Source: Blautia sp. AF19-10LB
GTDB lineage: Bacteria > Bacillota > Clostridia > Lachnospirales > Lachnospiraceae
NCBI RefSeq assembly: GCF_003461245.1
Contig: NZ_QTWS01000017.1
Location: 1 to 64,000 of the forward strand
DNA: 64,000 bases
Direction: 5' to 3'
This document shows positions 16,261-24,313 of the stretch, in pieces; the first letter of the stretch is position 1; each line of letters opens with the position of its first letter. The notes below the pieces were generated by a model. The model was not told the DNA's origin. It worked only from the letters and a program-made list of their open reading frames with translations, and ran no database searches. Both the position numbers and the translations under genes were made by a program.

Positions 16261-16698
16261 ATGGAGCAATCCTCTTTTCAAGATGAGCAGACAGTCAGAC
16301 ATCAGTTTGATTCTCTGTGCAAGCTGGCATTGAAAAGTGAAGTTATTAATTATGAAAAGCATATGGCATATCGCCAGAAGTATGAAGTGATGTTGTCAGA
16401 ATTATCAGAAAAGGAGTTGAGCAGACTTTTTATAATGGAAGAGCATGAAATGGAAACACATCGTTTTCAGGTCCTGGGTTACGACATAGAAGTCAAAGAT
16501 GCATTGATTGCTGAAGCACTGCAGACACTTACTGAAAAGAAAAGGAATGTTGTGTTATTATCATATTTTATGGATATGAGTGATGCAGACATTGCCAGAG
16601 AAATGAATCTTGTACGCAGCACAATTAATGAGCATCGTAGACGATCACTGGAACTGATGAGAAAAAATATGGAGGAATCTGCAAATGAAAAAAAGTAA
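16261..16698 (+). CDS. ICE sigma-70-like regulator (Tn916 Orf7 type)
   Basis: A 145-residue protein with a sigma region 4-like HTH in its C-terminal half: A-L-Q-T-L-T-E-K-K-R-N-V-V-L-L-S-Y-F, then M-S-D-A-D-I-A-R-E-M-N and the recognition helix V-R-S-T-I-N-E-H-R-R-R. The N-terminal half lacks region 2, so it is not a complete sigma factor. In Tn916-like elements the homologous gene takes part in switching on excision and transfer genes. GGAGGTG precedes the ATG. It overlaps the next gene by 14 bp. Confidence 0.85.
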   Translation: MEQSSFQDEQTVRHQFDSLCKLALKSEVINYEKHMAYRQKYEVMLSELSEKELSRLFIMEEHEMETHRFQVLGYDIEVKDALIAEALQTLTEKKRNVVLLSYFMDMSDADIAREMNLVRSTINEHRRRSLELMRKNMEESANEKK

Positions 16699-16957
16699 AA
16701 AACAGAAATGCGCATTTGATTTGCTGCCATTCCATGTTATTGAGGCAGCATCAACTGGTGATACTGAGGCAATCCAGGCAGTGTTGAAGCATTATGAAGG
16801 GTACATAACAGTTTTGGCTACCAGAAAAATGTTTGACGAATTTGGACAGGTGCATTACTGTGTAGATGAAACTCTGCGTCAACGCCTGGAAGCAAAACTG
16901 ATTACTAAGACCTTGGGATTTGATACGAAATCATATGTAAGGAAAAGTAATCAGTAA
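16685..16957 (+). CDS. HTH_16-type ICE regulator (Tn916 Orf8 type)
   Basis: A 90-residue protein of the conjugative-transposon helix-turn-helix family next to the sigma-like gene. It matches the family pattern: D-L-L-P-F-H-V-I-E-A-A-S-T-G-D at about 11-25, then A-V-L-K-H-Y-E-G-Y-I and a C-terminal V-D-E-T-L-R-Q-R-L-E-A-K-L-I. The 14-bp overlap and shared order with Tn916 orf7-orf8 indicate co-regulation. A role in activating transfer functions is known for the Tn916 pair and is inferred here. Confidence 0.8.
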   Translation: MKKSKKQKCAFDLLPFHVIEAASTGDTEAIQAVLKHYEGYITVLATRKMFDEFGQVHYCVDETLRQRLEAKLITKTLGFDTKSYVRKSNQ

Positions 16958-17381
16958 AGGGAGTATTTAATATAGATTCCTTTTCCCCTTCAGGAATTTT
17001 TGTACCTTGAAAATTGTATATTGTTTTACATACAGGACGTGAAGATATGTAGAGCCACTAGGTAAATCCGCCATGATATATCTGCTCTGTTAATGGAGTA
17101 AATACGAGGAAATGCTGAAATATAACATTGAAGTAAAGGTATGGAGCGAGAAGAATTTGACAAAATGTGTAGCAGCTGCACAGGGCGACGAAGCATATCT
17201 GTGATAATGATACTTCCAGAAAAAATCTGGTCATATTTAATGACGGTGCAAAACCGATGTGGGCAGAGTACTGAACTGCCACCTGTATTGTAATTTTATC
17301 TGCCGATGACAGTGTATAAAATTGTAAATTGTCATGGGCAGATAAAAATGTTTTGTCCAAAGAGAAAAGGAGGAGAGAAGA
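16958..17381. other. Gap upstream of xis with repeated 15-mer and long hairpin
   Basis: A 424-bp stretch without a gene. GAATTTGACAAAATG near 17153-17167 is an exact copy of the 15-mer in the probable oriT. A GCAGCTGC palindrome follows (about 17170-17180). A long hairpin at 17294-17347 precedes the xis ribosome binding site. The region probably holds the xis promoter and DNA sites for recombination or transfer proteins. Confidence 0.45.
17294..17347 (+). terminator. Long hairpin in the xis leader
   Basis: TTTTATCTGCC-G-ATGACA (17294-17311) pairs with TGTCAT-G-GGCAGATAAAA (17330-17347): two perfect stems of 6 and 11 bp on either side of a G-G mismatch. It is symmetrical, with A/T ends, and could terminate in either direction. 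It sits 35 bp before xis and may insulate xis-int from upstream transcription, or be a protein site. Confidence 0.6.
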
Positions 17382-17603
17382 GTGGCGATTAAAATTGAAA
17401 AAGGTAAGATTCCAATTTGGGAAAAATATATGCTTACGGTGGATGAAGCAGTGCAATATTTCGGAATAGGTGAAAAGAAAATAAGGATGCTTATTTCGGA
17501 ACATCTAAATTCAGAATGTTGCTTTACAGTCCAGGTGGGGTGTAAGTCATTGATTAACCGTAAGAAATTTGAGGCCTTTCTGGATCAGACTACGTCTTTG
17601 TAA
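17382..17603 (+). CDS. xis: Tn916-family excisionase
   Basis: A 73-residue DNA-bending protein that steers the integrase to excision. It has the excisionase/MerR-like winged helix: W-E-K-Y-M-L-T-V-D-E-A-V-Q-Y-F-G-I-G at about 13-30, K-I-R-M-L-I-S-E-H, then L-I-N-R-K-K-F-E-A-F-L near the end. The start is GTG at 17382 with AAAGGAGGAGAG in front. It lies 104 bp before the integrase start, as in Tn916. Confidence 0.9.
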   Translation: MAIKIEKGKIPIWEKYMLTVDEAVQYFGIGEKKIRMLISEHLNSECCFTVQVGCKSLINRKKFEAFLDQTTSL

Positions 17604-17642
17604 AAAATATACGAACAATTTAGCACTTTAAAGTGGAAATGT

Positions 17643-17682
17643 TAGCCCTGGTATGATATAATACCTATATCGTGCTAGGGCT
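17643..17682 (+). promoter_or_regulatory. int promoter within nested inverted repeats
   Basis: AGCCCT (17644-17649) can pair with AGGGCT (17677-17682), and inside it GGTAT pairs with ATACC around GATATA. The inner repeat contains TATAAT (about 17657-17662), a good -10 for the integrase. Repeats across the promoter could be an operator or an integrase/excisionase arm site. Confidence 0.5.
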
Positions 17683-17707
17683 TCTTCGTAGAAAGGGGCG
17701 AAGACGT

Positions 17708-18922
17708 TTGGGTAAAACAAAACGTGACCAAAAACGACGAGATAAAAAAGGTCGAATTTTACGAAACGGAGAAAGTCAGAGAAAAGATGGAAGATATGCG
17801 TTTGTATATACAGATTGTTATGGAAAGCAGAAGTTTTTGTATAGTTGGAAATTAGAGCCAACAGATTCTCTGCCAACTGGATGCAGACCATGCTTAGCTC
17901 TAAGGGAAAAAGAAAAAAATATCCAAAGAGATTTACATGATGGTATAGTACCTTACGGAGGAAATTTAACAGTTTTGGATTTGGTTCAAAAATATATTGG
18001 ACAAAAAAAGGGGGTTCGTCATAATACTCAGGCGAACTATGATTTTGTGATCAATATAATAAAAAAAGAAGAATTCGGAACCAGAAGAATAGATAAAATA
18101 AAATTGTCGGATGCAAAAGCATGGTTTATTAAGCTGCAAGCAGATGGAAGAGGATACAGTTCCATTCACAGTGTGCGTGGAATTGTAAGACCTGCATTTC
18201 AGATGGCAGTTGAAGATGATTTACTGCGCAAGAATCCTTTTGAATTTCAATTATGTACAGTTGTCGTAAATGACAGTGTTACAAGACAGGCAATTACAAA
18301 AGAACAGGAAGAGTTATTTCTGGAGTTTATCCGAAATGATGACCATTACTCAAAATACTATAATGGAATGTTTATTTTGTTTAAGACTGGACTTCGTATT
18401 TCTGAGTTTTGTGGATTGACAGTGAAAGATATTGATCTTCAGGAGAGAAAAATCAATGTGAATCATCAGCTTCAGAGAACCAGAGGAATGCAGTACGTCA
18501 TTGAAGATACCAAAACTTCAAGTGGAACACGAATGTTGCCGATGACAGATGAAGTTTATGAATGTTTTGAACAGATTGTGAAAAACCGTAAAAAAGTAAG
18601 GGTTGAGCCGATTATAGATGGATATAGTCGATTTTTATTCCTGGATAAAAAAGATATGCCTGAGGTAGCACTCCATTGGGAAAAACATTTTCAGTGGGCG
18701 TTAGGAAAGTATAATCGTACTCATGAGGAACAAATGCCAAAGATCACGCCTCATGTATGTAGGCATACATATTGTTCCAATATGGCGAAAGCTGGAATGA
18801 ATCCGAAAGCACTCCAATATTTAATGGGACATTCTGATATAGGGGTTACGTTAAATGTATATACGCATCTGGGATTAATTGATGCAAAAGAAGAGATGAA
18901 TAGGATTGCAAAACTGGCATAG
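17708..18922 (+). CDS. int: Tyrosine integrase of Tn916 family
   Basis: Site-specific recombinase that integrates and excises the ICE. The protein has 404 residues from TTG 17708, which follows AAAGGGG; an upstream GTG at 17672 would add 12 residues. It has three parts: an N-terminal Tn916-type arm-binding domain (K-R-D-x-K-G-R-I-L-R-N-G-E-S-Q-R-K-D-G-R-Y-A), a SAM-like core-binding domain, and the catalytic domain. Catalytic residues are visible as R in T-G-L-R-I-S-E, K in E-D-T-K-T, H-x-x-R in H-V-C-R-H-T, H in M-G-H-S-D and Y in V-Y-T-H. It is the last ICE gene before the chromosome. Confidence 0.93.
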   Translation: MGKTKRDQKRRDKKGRILRNGESQRKDGRYAFVYTDCYGKQKFLYSWKLEPTDSLPTGCRPCLALREKEKNIQRDLHDGIVPYGGNLTVLDLVQKYIGQKKGVRHNTQANYDFVINIIKKEEFGTRRIDKIKLSDAKAWFIKLQADGRGYSSIHSVRGIVRPAFQMAVEDDLLRKNPFEFQLCTVVVNDSVTRQAITKEQEELFLEFIRNDDHYSKYYNGMFILFKTGLRISEFCGLTVKDIDLQERKINVNHQLQRTRGMQYVIEDTKTSSGTRMLPMTDEVYECFEQIVKNRKKVRVEPIIDGYSRFLFLDKKDMPEVALHWEKHFQWALGKYNRTHEEQMPKITPHVCRHTYCSNMAKAGMNPKALQYLMGHSDIGVTLNVYTHLGLIDAKEEMNRIAKLA

Positions 18923-19137
18923 TATGATAAAATAATAGAAAAAAGAATTAAAAATAATCTGATTATAAGGTTCTTAGAGAGCCTGTTTTCCAGGCTGGTT
19001 ATTACTAAGAAGTTACTAAATTTGGATAAGAAAATATACGAATTTATGCTGTGATATACAGGAAAATGACAGGATTGAAGATTATCGGAAAATGCCTGTA
19101 AACAGCGTAAATACAGCATTTCAAGGAGTTTTAAGCA
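18923..19137. other. Right end of the ICE and junction with the chromosome
   Basis: A 215-bp gap between the integrase stop and a housekeeping phosphatase gene. It begins A-rich, contains the hairpin AGCCTG-TTTTC-CAGGCT (18980-18996) and two GGAAAATG repeats (about 19062 and 19090), and ends with the AAGGAG ribosome binding site of the phosphatase gene. The attachment site must lie here but cannot be placed exactly, because the left end is outside the window. Confidence 0.55.
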
Positions 19138-19614
19138 ATGATAAGAGTGTTATTTGTTTGCCACGGCAACATCTGCCGTTCCCCAATGGCAGAATTCGTC
19201 TTCAAAGACATGATCAACAAAAAACAACTGCAGTCTGATTTCTATATTGCGTCTGCTGCGACGAGTACGGAGGAGATCTGGAATGGAATCGGGAATCCGG
19301 TTTATCCGCCGGCGCAGAGAGAGCTTGCAAAGCATGGGATTTCCTGTGAGGGCAAGCGGGCGGTGCAGCTTAAGAAATCGGATTATGATAAATATCATTA
19401 TCTGATCGGGATGGAAGGCGTGAACAGGAGAAACATGCTGCGGATCCTTGGCAGTGATCCGGAACACAAAGTAAGTCTTCTGCTGGATTATTCAGACCGG
19501 CCGAGGGATATTGCAGATCCGTGGTATACGGGAAACTTTGAGCTGACATACAGAGATATTGTAGAAGGATGCGAGGGATTTCTGGAATATCTGAGGCGCA
19601 AAGGCTCTATATAA
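19138..19614 (+). CDS. Low-molecular-weight protein tyrosine phosphatase
   Basis: A cytoplasmic phosphatase of 158 residues, the usual length of the LMW-PTP/ArsC-fold family. The P-loop C-H-G-N-I-C-R-S (C8 to S15) matches CX5R(S/T), and the acid residue is in D-P-W-Y near residue 126. It removes phosphate from protein tyrosine or, in some bacteria, arginine; the substrate cannot be seen here. AAGGAG lies 8 bp before the ATG. It is the first chromosomal gene after the ICE, and the element has left its coding sequence intact. Confidence 0.9.
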   Translation: MIRVLFVCHGNICRSPMAEFVFKDMINKKQLQSDFYIASAATSTEEIWNGIGNPVYPPAQRELAKHGISCEGKRAVQLKKSDYDKYHYLIGMEGVNRRNMLRILGSDPEHKVSLLLDYSDRPRDIADPWYTGNFELTYRDIVEGCEGFLEYLRRKGSI

Positions 19615-19732
19615 AATAAACAGTAATATTTGTCAGTATGCAGAATGGACAAATACCTTCGAAATAAGTTTAGATTCTTTTTTATTCAACGACATTCAAC
19701 ATCGACGGGGAGAATTTGTCGATGAAAACTTC

Positions 19733-19806
19733 TTTACACACATTTCAAATCTGTATATACTGTTCATACAGCAACTCTTAAAAGGGAGCAGTCAGGCTCC
19801 CTTTCT
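19733..19806 (+). promoter_or_regulatory. Promoter followed by an immediate terminator hairpin
   Basis: TTTACA (19733-19738), 17 bp, TATACT (19756-19761) is a strong promoter. About 15 bp after the expected start, GGGAGC-N6-GCTCCC (19784-19801) forms a stem followed by TTTC, an intrinsic-terminator shape. A second small hairpin, GGGCG-TT-CGCCC, follows at 19823-19834 before the DUF5688 gene. This looks like an attenuated leader. Alternatively the hairpin ends transcripts from the phosphatase gene. Confidence 0.6.
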
Positions 19807-19863
19807 ATCTATCATTTATCAGGGGCGTTCGCCCGAACATTCAGAAAGACGAGGAAATTAAAT

Positions 19864-20790
19864 ATGGAAATGACATACGAAAGTTTTGTAGAAACACTTC
19901 GTTCAGAGTTACTTGAAGCGACAGGATACGATGAGGAGATGATCTGTTATAAGCAGGAAACGGAATATCCACCTACATCGGGGGATCGGCTTCTATTGAA
20001 GAGACAGCGGAATGAGGAAATCATGGAAGTCTGTGCGTTGTATGTGCAGGACCTGTTCAGGGAATATCAAAATGGCTGGAGCATGGAAGCGATTGTGCGG
20101 GAGATCGTTGAGCGGCTGGATGCGATCGCAAGATCAGAATGTTTTCAGCGCTCCAGAAATCTTGAGGATTATGATAAGATAAAAGAGGACTTGTTTATCC
20201 GTCTTTTAAATATAGAAAAAAATCAGGTAGAACTTGAAGACTGTATTTACAGAACGATTGGCGACATTGCACTGGTGCTTTACGCGAGAATGGGAGAACT
20301 GAATGGCAGCAGTGCAAGCATCAAGATTAAACGACACATGTTGGAAAAGTGGGAGCAGGAGCCAAAACAGGTTTTTGAGGAAGCTTTGCTGAATACATAT
20401 TTTATTTCGCCACCAAGGATCTATTGCTGGGAAAAGCTGATTTTTGATCCGGATTATGCAGGAGAGAATTTCATGAACCTGTTATGTGATTACAAGCTGA
20501 AGAAAGATGTACTGGGGAACTGTCTCAGTACGACAATCCGGACGAATGGAGCTGTGGCAATTTTTCTGCCCGGTGTGGCAGAGCGGATCGGGCAGCTGAT
20601 GGGGGGAGGATTTTATATGGTGTTTACCAGCATTCATGAGGTGATGATCCACAATGAAAAGAGTGCAGATCCGGAAGAATTGAAAAAGGTTCTGGAGGAT
20701 ACCGTGAATGAAACGACTCCGCCAGAAGATTTTCTGACATATCAGATTTATCATTATGATCTTGAGACAGGATCATTTAGTGTCTTGTGA
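19864..20790 (+). CDS. DUF5688 family protein
   Basis: A soluble 308-residue protein that I assign to DUF5688, a family common in Lachnospiraceae without known function. Visible features are the short N-terminal helix M-T-Y-E-S-F-V-E, the middle segment D-Y-D-K-I-K-E-D-L-F-I-R-L-L-N at about 100-115, and the conserved-looking stretch T-Y-F-I-S-P-P-R-I-Y near residue 180. It has no signal peptide or membrane segment. GACGAGGAAA precedes the ATG. It probably shares a transcript with the amidase gene that starts 69 bp later. Confidence 0.7.
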   Translation: MEMTYESFVETLRSELLEATGYDEEMICYKQETEYPPTSGDRLLLKRQRNEEIMEVCALYVQDLFREYQNGWSMEAIVREIVERLDAIARSECFQRSRNLEDYDKIKEDLFIRLLNIEKNQVELEDCIYRTIGDIALVLYARMGELNGSSASIKIKRHMLEKWEQEPKQVFEEALLNTYFISPPRIYCWEKLIFDPDYAGENFMNLLCDYKLKKDVLGNCLSTTIRTNGAVAIFLPGVAERIGQLMGGGFYMVFTSIHEVMIHNEKSADPEELKKVLEDTVNETTPPEDFLTYQIYHYDLETGSFSVL

Positions 20791-20859
20791 TACAAACGAC
20801 AGTGCCAAATGCCGGGTGGATGCATATAATATTAAGAAAGGATTTCTGGAGGAAAGACT

Positions 20860-21624
20860 TTGGCGTATAAAATTGTGCTGGATGCAGGCCATGGTGGTAC
20901 AGACCCAGGTGCTATATATAAGGAAAGAAAAGAAAAAGATGATAATCTGGAATTGACGCTGGCAGTGGGCAAGATCCTGGAAGACAATGGGATAGATGTG
21001 GTGTATACTAGAACTACAGATATTTATCAGACACCTTTTGAGAAAGCGAAGATTGCAAACGAGGCGGGTGCAGATTATTTTATTTCTTTCCATAGAAACA
21101 GCAGCCCGGAGGAGAATCAGTATCAGGGAGTAGAAGTGCTGGTATATGATAAGAGTGGAATCAAATATGATATGGCGCAGAATATTGTGGGAGCCCTGGG
21201 TGAACTTGGATTCAAAGAACTGGGGGTCAATGCGCGGCCGGGTCTTGTCGTTCTTCGTAAGACCAGGATGCCGGCACTTCTGGTGGAGACAGGATTTCTG
21301 AATTCAGATGAGGACAATAAGCTGTATGACGAGAAACAGAAGGAAATTGCGGAGGCGATCGCGACATCTATTCTTGGAACCCTGAATGATGAGACGATAG
21401 AACAGCCATTGTATTATCGGGTTCAGACAGGAGTTTTCCGGCGTCGCGAAAATGCAGACAGGATGCTGTATCAGCTGACAGATCAGGGATTTCCTGCATT
21501 TTTGCTCTATGAAGGTGATCTGTATAAGGTTCAGGTAGGAGCTTTTCAGCAGATCGGCAATGCGATCCAGATGGAACAGAGACTCCGGGACGCGGGATAC
21601 AGTACGATAATCGTTACAAAATAA
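20860..21624 (+). CDS. N-acetylmuramoyl-L-alanine amidase with SPOR domain
   Basis: Hydrolyses the amide bond between muramic acid and the stem peptide. It has 254 residues. The Amidase_3 domain (about 1-175) shows zinc and catalytic motifs: D-A-G-H-G-G (H11), the glutamate in K-E-R-K-E-K or nearby, F-I-S-F-H-R-N near 72, and L-L-V-E-T-G-F-L-N near 140. A SPOR-type domain (about 185-254) contains two V-Q-T/V-G-x-F repeats for binding denuded glycan at septa or in spores. The start is TTG 20860 behind GGAGG. No signal peptide is present, although the substrate is outside the membrane; export in spores or through lysis is possible. Confidence 0.88.
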   Translation: MAYKIVLDAGHGGTDPGAIYKERKEKDDNLELTLAVGKILEDNGIDVVYTRTTDIYQTPFEKAKIANEAGADYFISFHRNSSPEENQYQGVEVLVYDKSGIKYDMAQNIVGALGELGFKELGVNARPGLVVLRKTRMPALLVETGFLNSDEDNKLYDEKQKEIAEAIATSILGTLNDETIEQPLYYRVQTGVFRRRENADRMLYQLTDQGFPAFLLYEGDLYKVQVGAFQQIGNAIQMEQRLRDAGYSTIIVTK

Positions 21625-21644
21625 AACACAGACAGGAGAAATTT

Positions 21645-22235
21645 ATGTACGAGAAATTTTTGGAGGAAGTAGGAAACTTTGTTTTTATGGAGAATCAGCC
21701 GGAATCGGCGGATATTATTTTTGTTCCGGGAAACAGTTACCCTTATATGGCAGAAAAAGCGGCAGAGCTTTATCGACTGGGGCTGGCGCCGATGGTTCTT
21801 CCAAGTGGAAGATACAGTATTTCTGCAGGAAAGTTTTCCGGAGTGACAGGAGAGGCAGAGAAATATAATGGAGCCTACCAGACGGAATGGGAATTCCTGA
21901 AGGATGTACTGATGAAAAACGGCGTGCCGGAGAATGCCGTTTTAAGGGAAGACGAGGCAACTTTTACATGGCAGAATGCACTTTTTTCGAGAAAAGTGAC
22001 AGATCAGGCCGGATTAAAAGTGAAAAAAGCAATTTTGTGCTGCAAGAATTATCATGCCAGAAGAGCATTTATGTATTATCAGAGGGCGTATCCGGAAACA
22101 GAATTTCTGGTATGCCCTTGCTCTGTGGATGAAATTACAAAAGAAAACTGGAAACTGACTCAGCATGGAATTGATGAAGTGCTGGCAGAGATAAAACGAA
22201 TTGTCAGCCAATTTCAGATAATGATGCAAAAATAA
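21645..22235 (+). CDS. YdcF/SanA-like family protein
   Basis: A 196-residue protein of the YdcF (DUF218) family, with a Rossmann-like fold. Family marks are A-D-I-I-F-V-P-G-N-S near 24, A-E-K-A-A-E-L-Y-R-L-G at about 38-48, L-P-S-G near 54, E-x-E-F-L-K-D-V-L, and K-A-I-L-C-C-K-N-Y-H-A-R-R-A near 130. It lacks the membrane anchor of SanA-like members, so it is cytoplasmic. Biochemical function is not established; some members bind S-adenosylmethionine. AGGAG precedes the ATG. Confidence 0.78.
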   Translation: MYEKFLEEVGNFVFMENQPESADIIFVPGNSYPYMAEKAAELYRLGLAPMVLPSGRYSISAGKFSGVTGEAEKYNGAYQTEWEFLKDVLMKNGVPENAVLREDEATFTWQNALFSRKVTDQAGLKVKKAILCCKNYHARRAFMYYQRAYPETEFLVCPCSVDEITKENWKLTQHGIDEVLAEIKRIVSQFQIMMQK

Positions 22236-22551
22236 ATCCCATAATTTGTAAATTCTAAAAATAATTTAGGGGTGTCGAAAAAAGCAGAACTGTGATATAA
22301 TACGTGTGTCGTAAAAGAAAATATTATGTTACGAAATATTTACAAAAAGGTAAAAGGTTGGTATATTGAAGTTTGGCATATCTTGAAAAAAGTAATGTCA
22401 GAATATTTGAATTAAATTTACTTATAGATAGAATATAACTGAGCGGATTTTATGGACGGGCAATGAAATGAATTATAACATAAGCACATCTGGTCAGGAT
22501 AAATTGTTGATCATTTATATAATGTTTAGAATAGATTGAGGTAGAATAATT
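22236..22551 (+). promoter_or_regulatory. Upstream region of the surface protein with two promoters
   Basis: A 316-bp AT-rich gap without a gene. A TGA-TATAAT extended -10 sits at 22293-22301. A second promoter lies close to the gene: TTGTTG (22504-22509), 17 bp, TAGAAT (22527-22532), 20 bp before the ATG. Transcripts from the first would carry a leader of about 240 nt; I recognise no riboswitch in it. Confidence 0.55.
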
Positions 22552-24249
22552 ATGAAAAATAATAATAAAAATATGCATCTTTTTGCAATTGCAGCTCTTG
22601 CAGCAACTCTTATGGCAGGACAGGTTTCAGTTTCACCGGCTTATGCTGAGAGCACATCTGTGCAGTTAAGCAGTCTGATCCCGGATAACGTGACCGTAGA
22701 ACAGCCAATGCCGCTTTCTGATATTTCACTTCCGGACAGTGAGTATGGAACACTTTCCTGGGTAGATTCATCCAGCGTGCCGTCTGAAAGGGTGCAGTCG
22801 TATGATGTCGTATTCAAACCATACGATTCTTCTGTGTTGTCAAAAATTTCCGGATGGGATGGAGAATCTGACGCAATTTACAGCACTGTGACAGTGGTTG
22901 TAAGTGGAATGGAATCAAATTCAGAGGAATCTGATGAGTGGAATGAAGATTCTTCGGAGAATTATGACGAAAATTATAACGATTCCGAAACAGAAAATGA
23001 CGAAAATCAGGATAATTATGACGAAAACCAGGATTCTTCCGACGCAAATGAGGGGCAGAAGGAAGATTCAGCAGAGGATGACCAGAAAGCAGCACCAGAA
23101 GTAACAGCAGCTCCGGCTGAAGAAGAAAGCTCTGAGAAAGAAGCAGAAATCACTGAGGAGCCGTCAGAAGAAGCTGATGGTGAGTCAGAAACAACCAAAA
23201 CAGATACAAAGGAAGAGCAGAAATCCGAAGAAAACAACAAAACAGAAGATACTGCCGAAGAAGATGCGAAGGTCACTCCATCTGAAACACCGGAGGTAAC
23301 TGAGACACCAGAAGTAACAGAAACACCGGAGGTAACTGAGACACCAGAAGTAACAGAAACACCGGAAACAACCGAGACACCAGAGGCAACAGTGACTCCG
23401 GAAGCTGACAAGGACAATATCTTTGATGGTGCAGACAAGGATATCAAAGAGGATAACCGTTCTACAGATTTTGAGGAAGATCTGACTGATGCTCAGAAGG
23501 CAGCACTTGCTGAAGAAAATCACAGTACAAATGGAATTACCGTATCAGGAATCGACCTGCCGTACTATGTTCAGTTCCGTGTTGCCAGTGGAGATGATTA
23601 TGAATTTACCAATGAATCTGAGGCAAATGTCTTCCAGTCCTACGAGTTTGAACTGTGGGATCTCAAGAATGATACAGAATATGAGGTTCCGGATGGAGAA
23701 TACGTCAGTGTGACAGTTCCGGTTAAAGCCGGCTACAGCTATACGATCGAACATCTTCTGGACAGCGGAGCAATGGAAACAATTGTGCCGAGTGTAGATG
23801 GAAGTACCATGATTTTCAGCACACATTCTTTCAGTCCGTTTGGAATTGCAGGAAGTAAGACTCTGGTTGGTGAGAAAATTGAGGAAGATGGCTACGACAC
23901 AGCAGTAGTGACAGAAACTCCGGATGCTGCCGGTTCAGCGGATCTCACACCAGTAGCAGATGATACAAATGATTCAGCAGCCGCTGATACAGCAGATACA
24001 ACTACGACTACAGACAGTTCAGCGGCAGATACCACGAATACAGAAGTTACATCTGCACCGGAGGACAGTACTGCACAGACTTCTTCAGATTCTTCTGACG
24101 AAGATGAGAACAGTGAGGAAGATAACAGTAGTTCTGTTAAAGCGGTACATACAGGAGATACGACCAGCATTCTTCCATTTGTGATCCTTGCAATTGCAGC
24201 AGCAGCTATCGTTGGTGTGATCGTTTATCTGAGAAAAAGAAAAAAATAA
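22552..24249 (+). CDS. Cell-surface protein with TPEVTE repeats and C-terminal anchor
   Basis: A 565-residue exported protein. A signal peptide (about 1-32, ending A-Y-A-E) is followed by a small folded region (about 35-125) and a highly acidic disordered segment with an N-Y-D-E-N motif. Next come Thr-Glu-Thr-Pro-Glu-Val repeats (about 243-283), a second folded domain (about 325-445), a Thr/Ala/Asp-rich linker, and a membrane helix with K-R-K-K tail. Before the helix is V-H-T-G-D, a sorting-like motif without the canonical LPXTG, so covalent anchoring is uncertain. The repeats are near identical at DNA level. It probably displays its domains on long flexible linkers; no ligand can be inferred. 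Confidence 0.75.
   Translation: MKNNNKNMHLFAIAALAATLMAGQVSVSPAYAESTSVQLSSLIPDNVTVEQPMPLSDISLPDSEYGTLSWVDSSSVPSERVQSYDVVFKPYDSSVLSKISGWDGESDAIYSTVTVVVSGMESNSEESDEWNEDSSENYDENYNDSETENDENQDNYDENQDSSDANEGQKEDSAEDDQKAAPEVTAAPAEEESSEKEAEITEEPSEEADGESETTKTDTKEEQKSEENNKTEDTAEEDAKVTPSETPEVTETPEVTETPEVTETPEVTETPETTETPEATVTPEADKDNIFDGADKDIKEDNRSTDFEEDLTDAQKAALAEENHSTNGITVSGIDLPYYVQFRVASGDDYEFTNESEANVFQSYEFELWDLKNDTEYEVPDGEYVSVTVPVKAGYSYTIEHLLDSGAMETIVPSVDGSTMIFSTHSFSPFGIAGSKTLVGEKIEEDGYDTAVVTETPDAAGSADLTPVADDTNDSAAADTADTTTTTDSSAADTTNTEVTSAPEDSTAQTSSDSSDEDENSEEDNSSSVKAVHTGDTTSILPFVILAIAAAAIVGVIVYLRKRKK
23289..23360 (+). repeat. Tandem 36-bp repeat coding TPEVTE units
   Basis: Two exact copies of a 36-bp unit beginning ACCGGAGGTAACTGAGACAC, flanked by diverged 18-bp units on both sides up to about 23400. 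Each 18 bp codes one T-P-E-V-T-E hexapeptide. Such arrays change length easily by slippage, so linker length may vary between strains. Confidence 0.85.
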
Positions 24250-24313
24250 TAAATAAATCCGAGGGAATATACAGGTGATCCTTTCATATAATCTATATGG
24301 GAGGGTTGCCTGC

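Noticed and set aside
22236..22551. Riboswitch upstream of the surface protein
   Set aside because: I found no conserved aptamer elements; a second promoter only 20 bp from the gene makes a long leader unnecessary.
23278..23403. CRISPR-like array
   Set aside because: The repeats are contiguous, without spacers, and in frame with the surface protein gene.
23016..23447. Minus-strand repeat-rich frame (GVSVTS repeats)
   Set aside because: It is the complement of the TPEVTE repeat region; no start signals.
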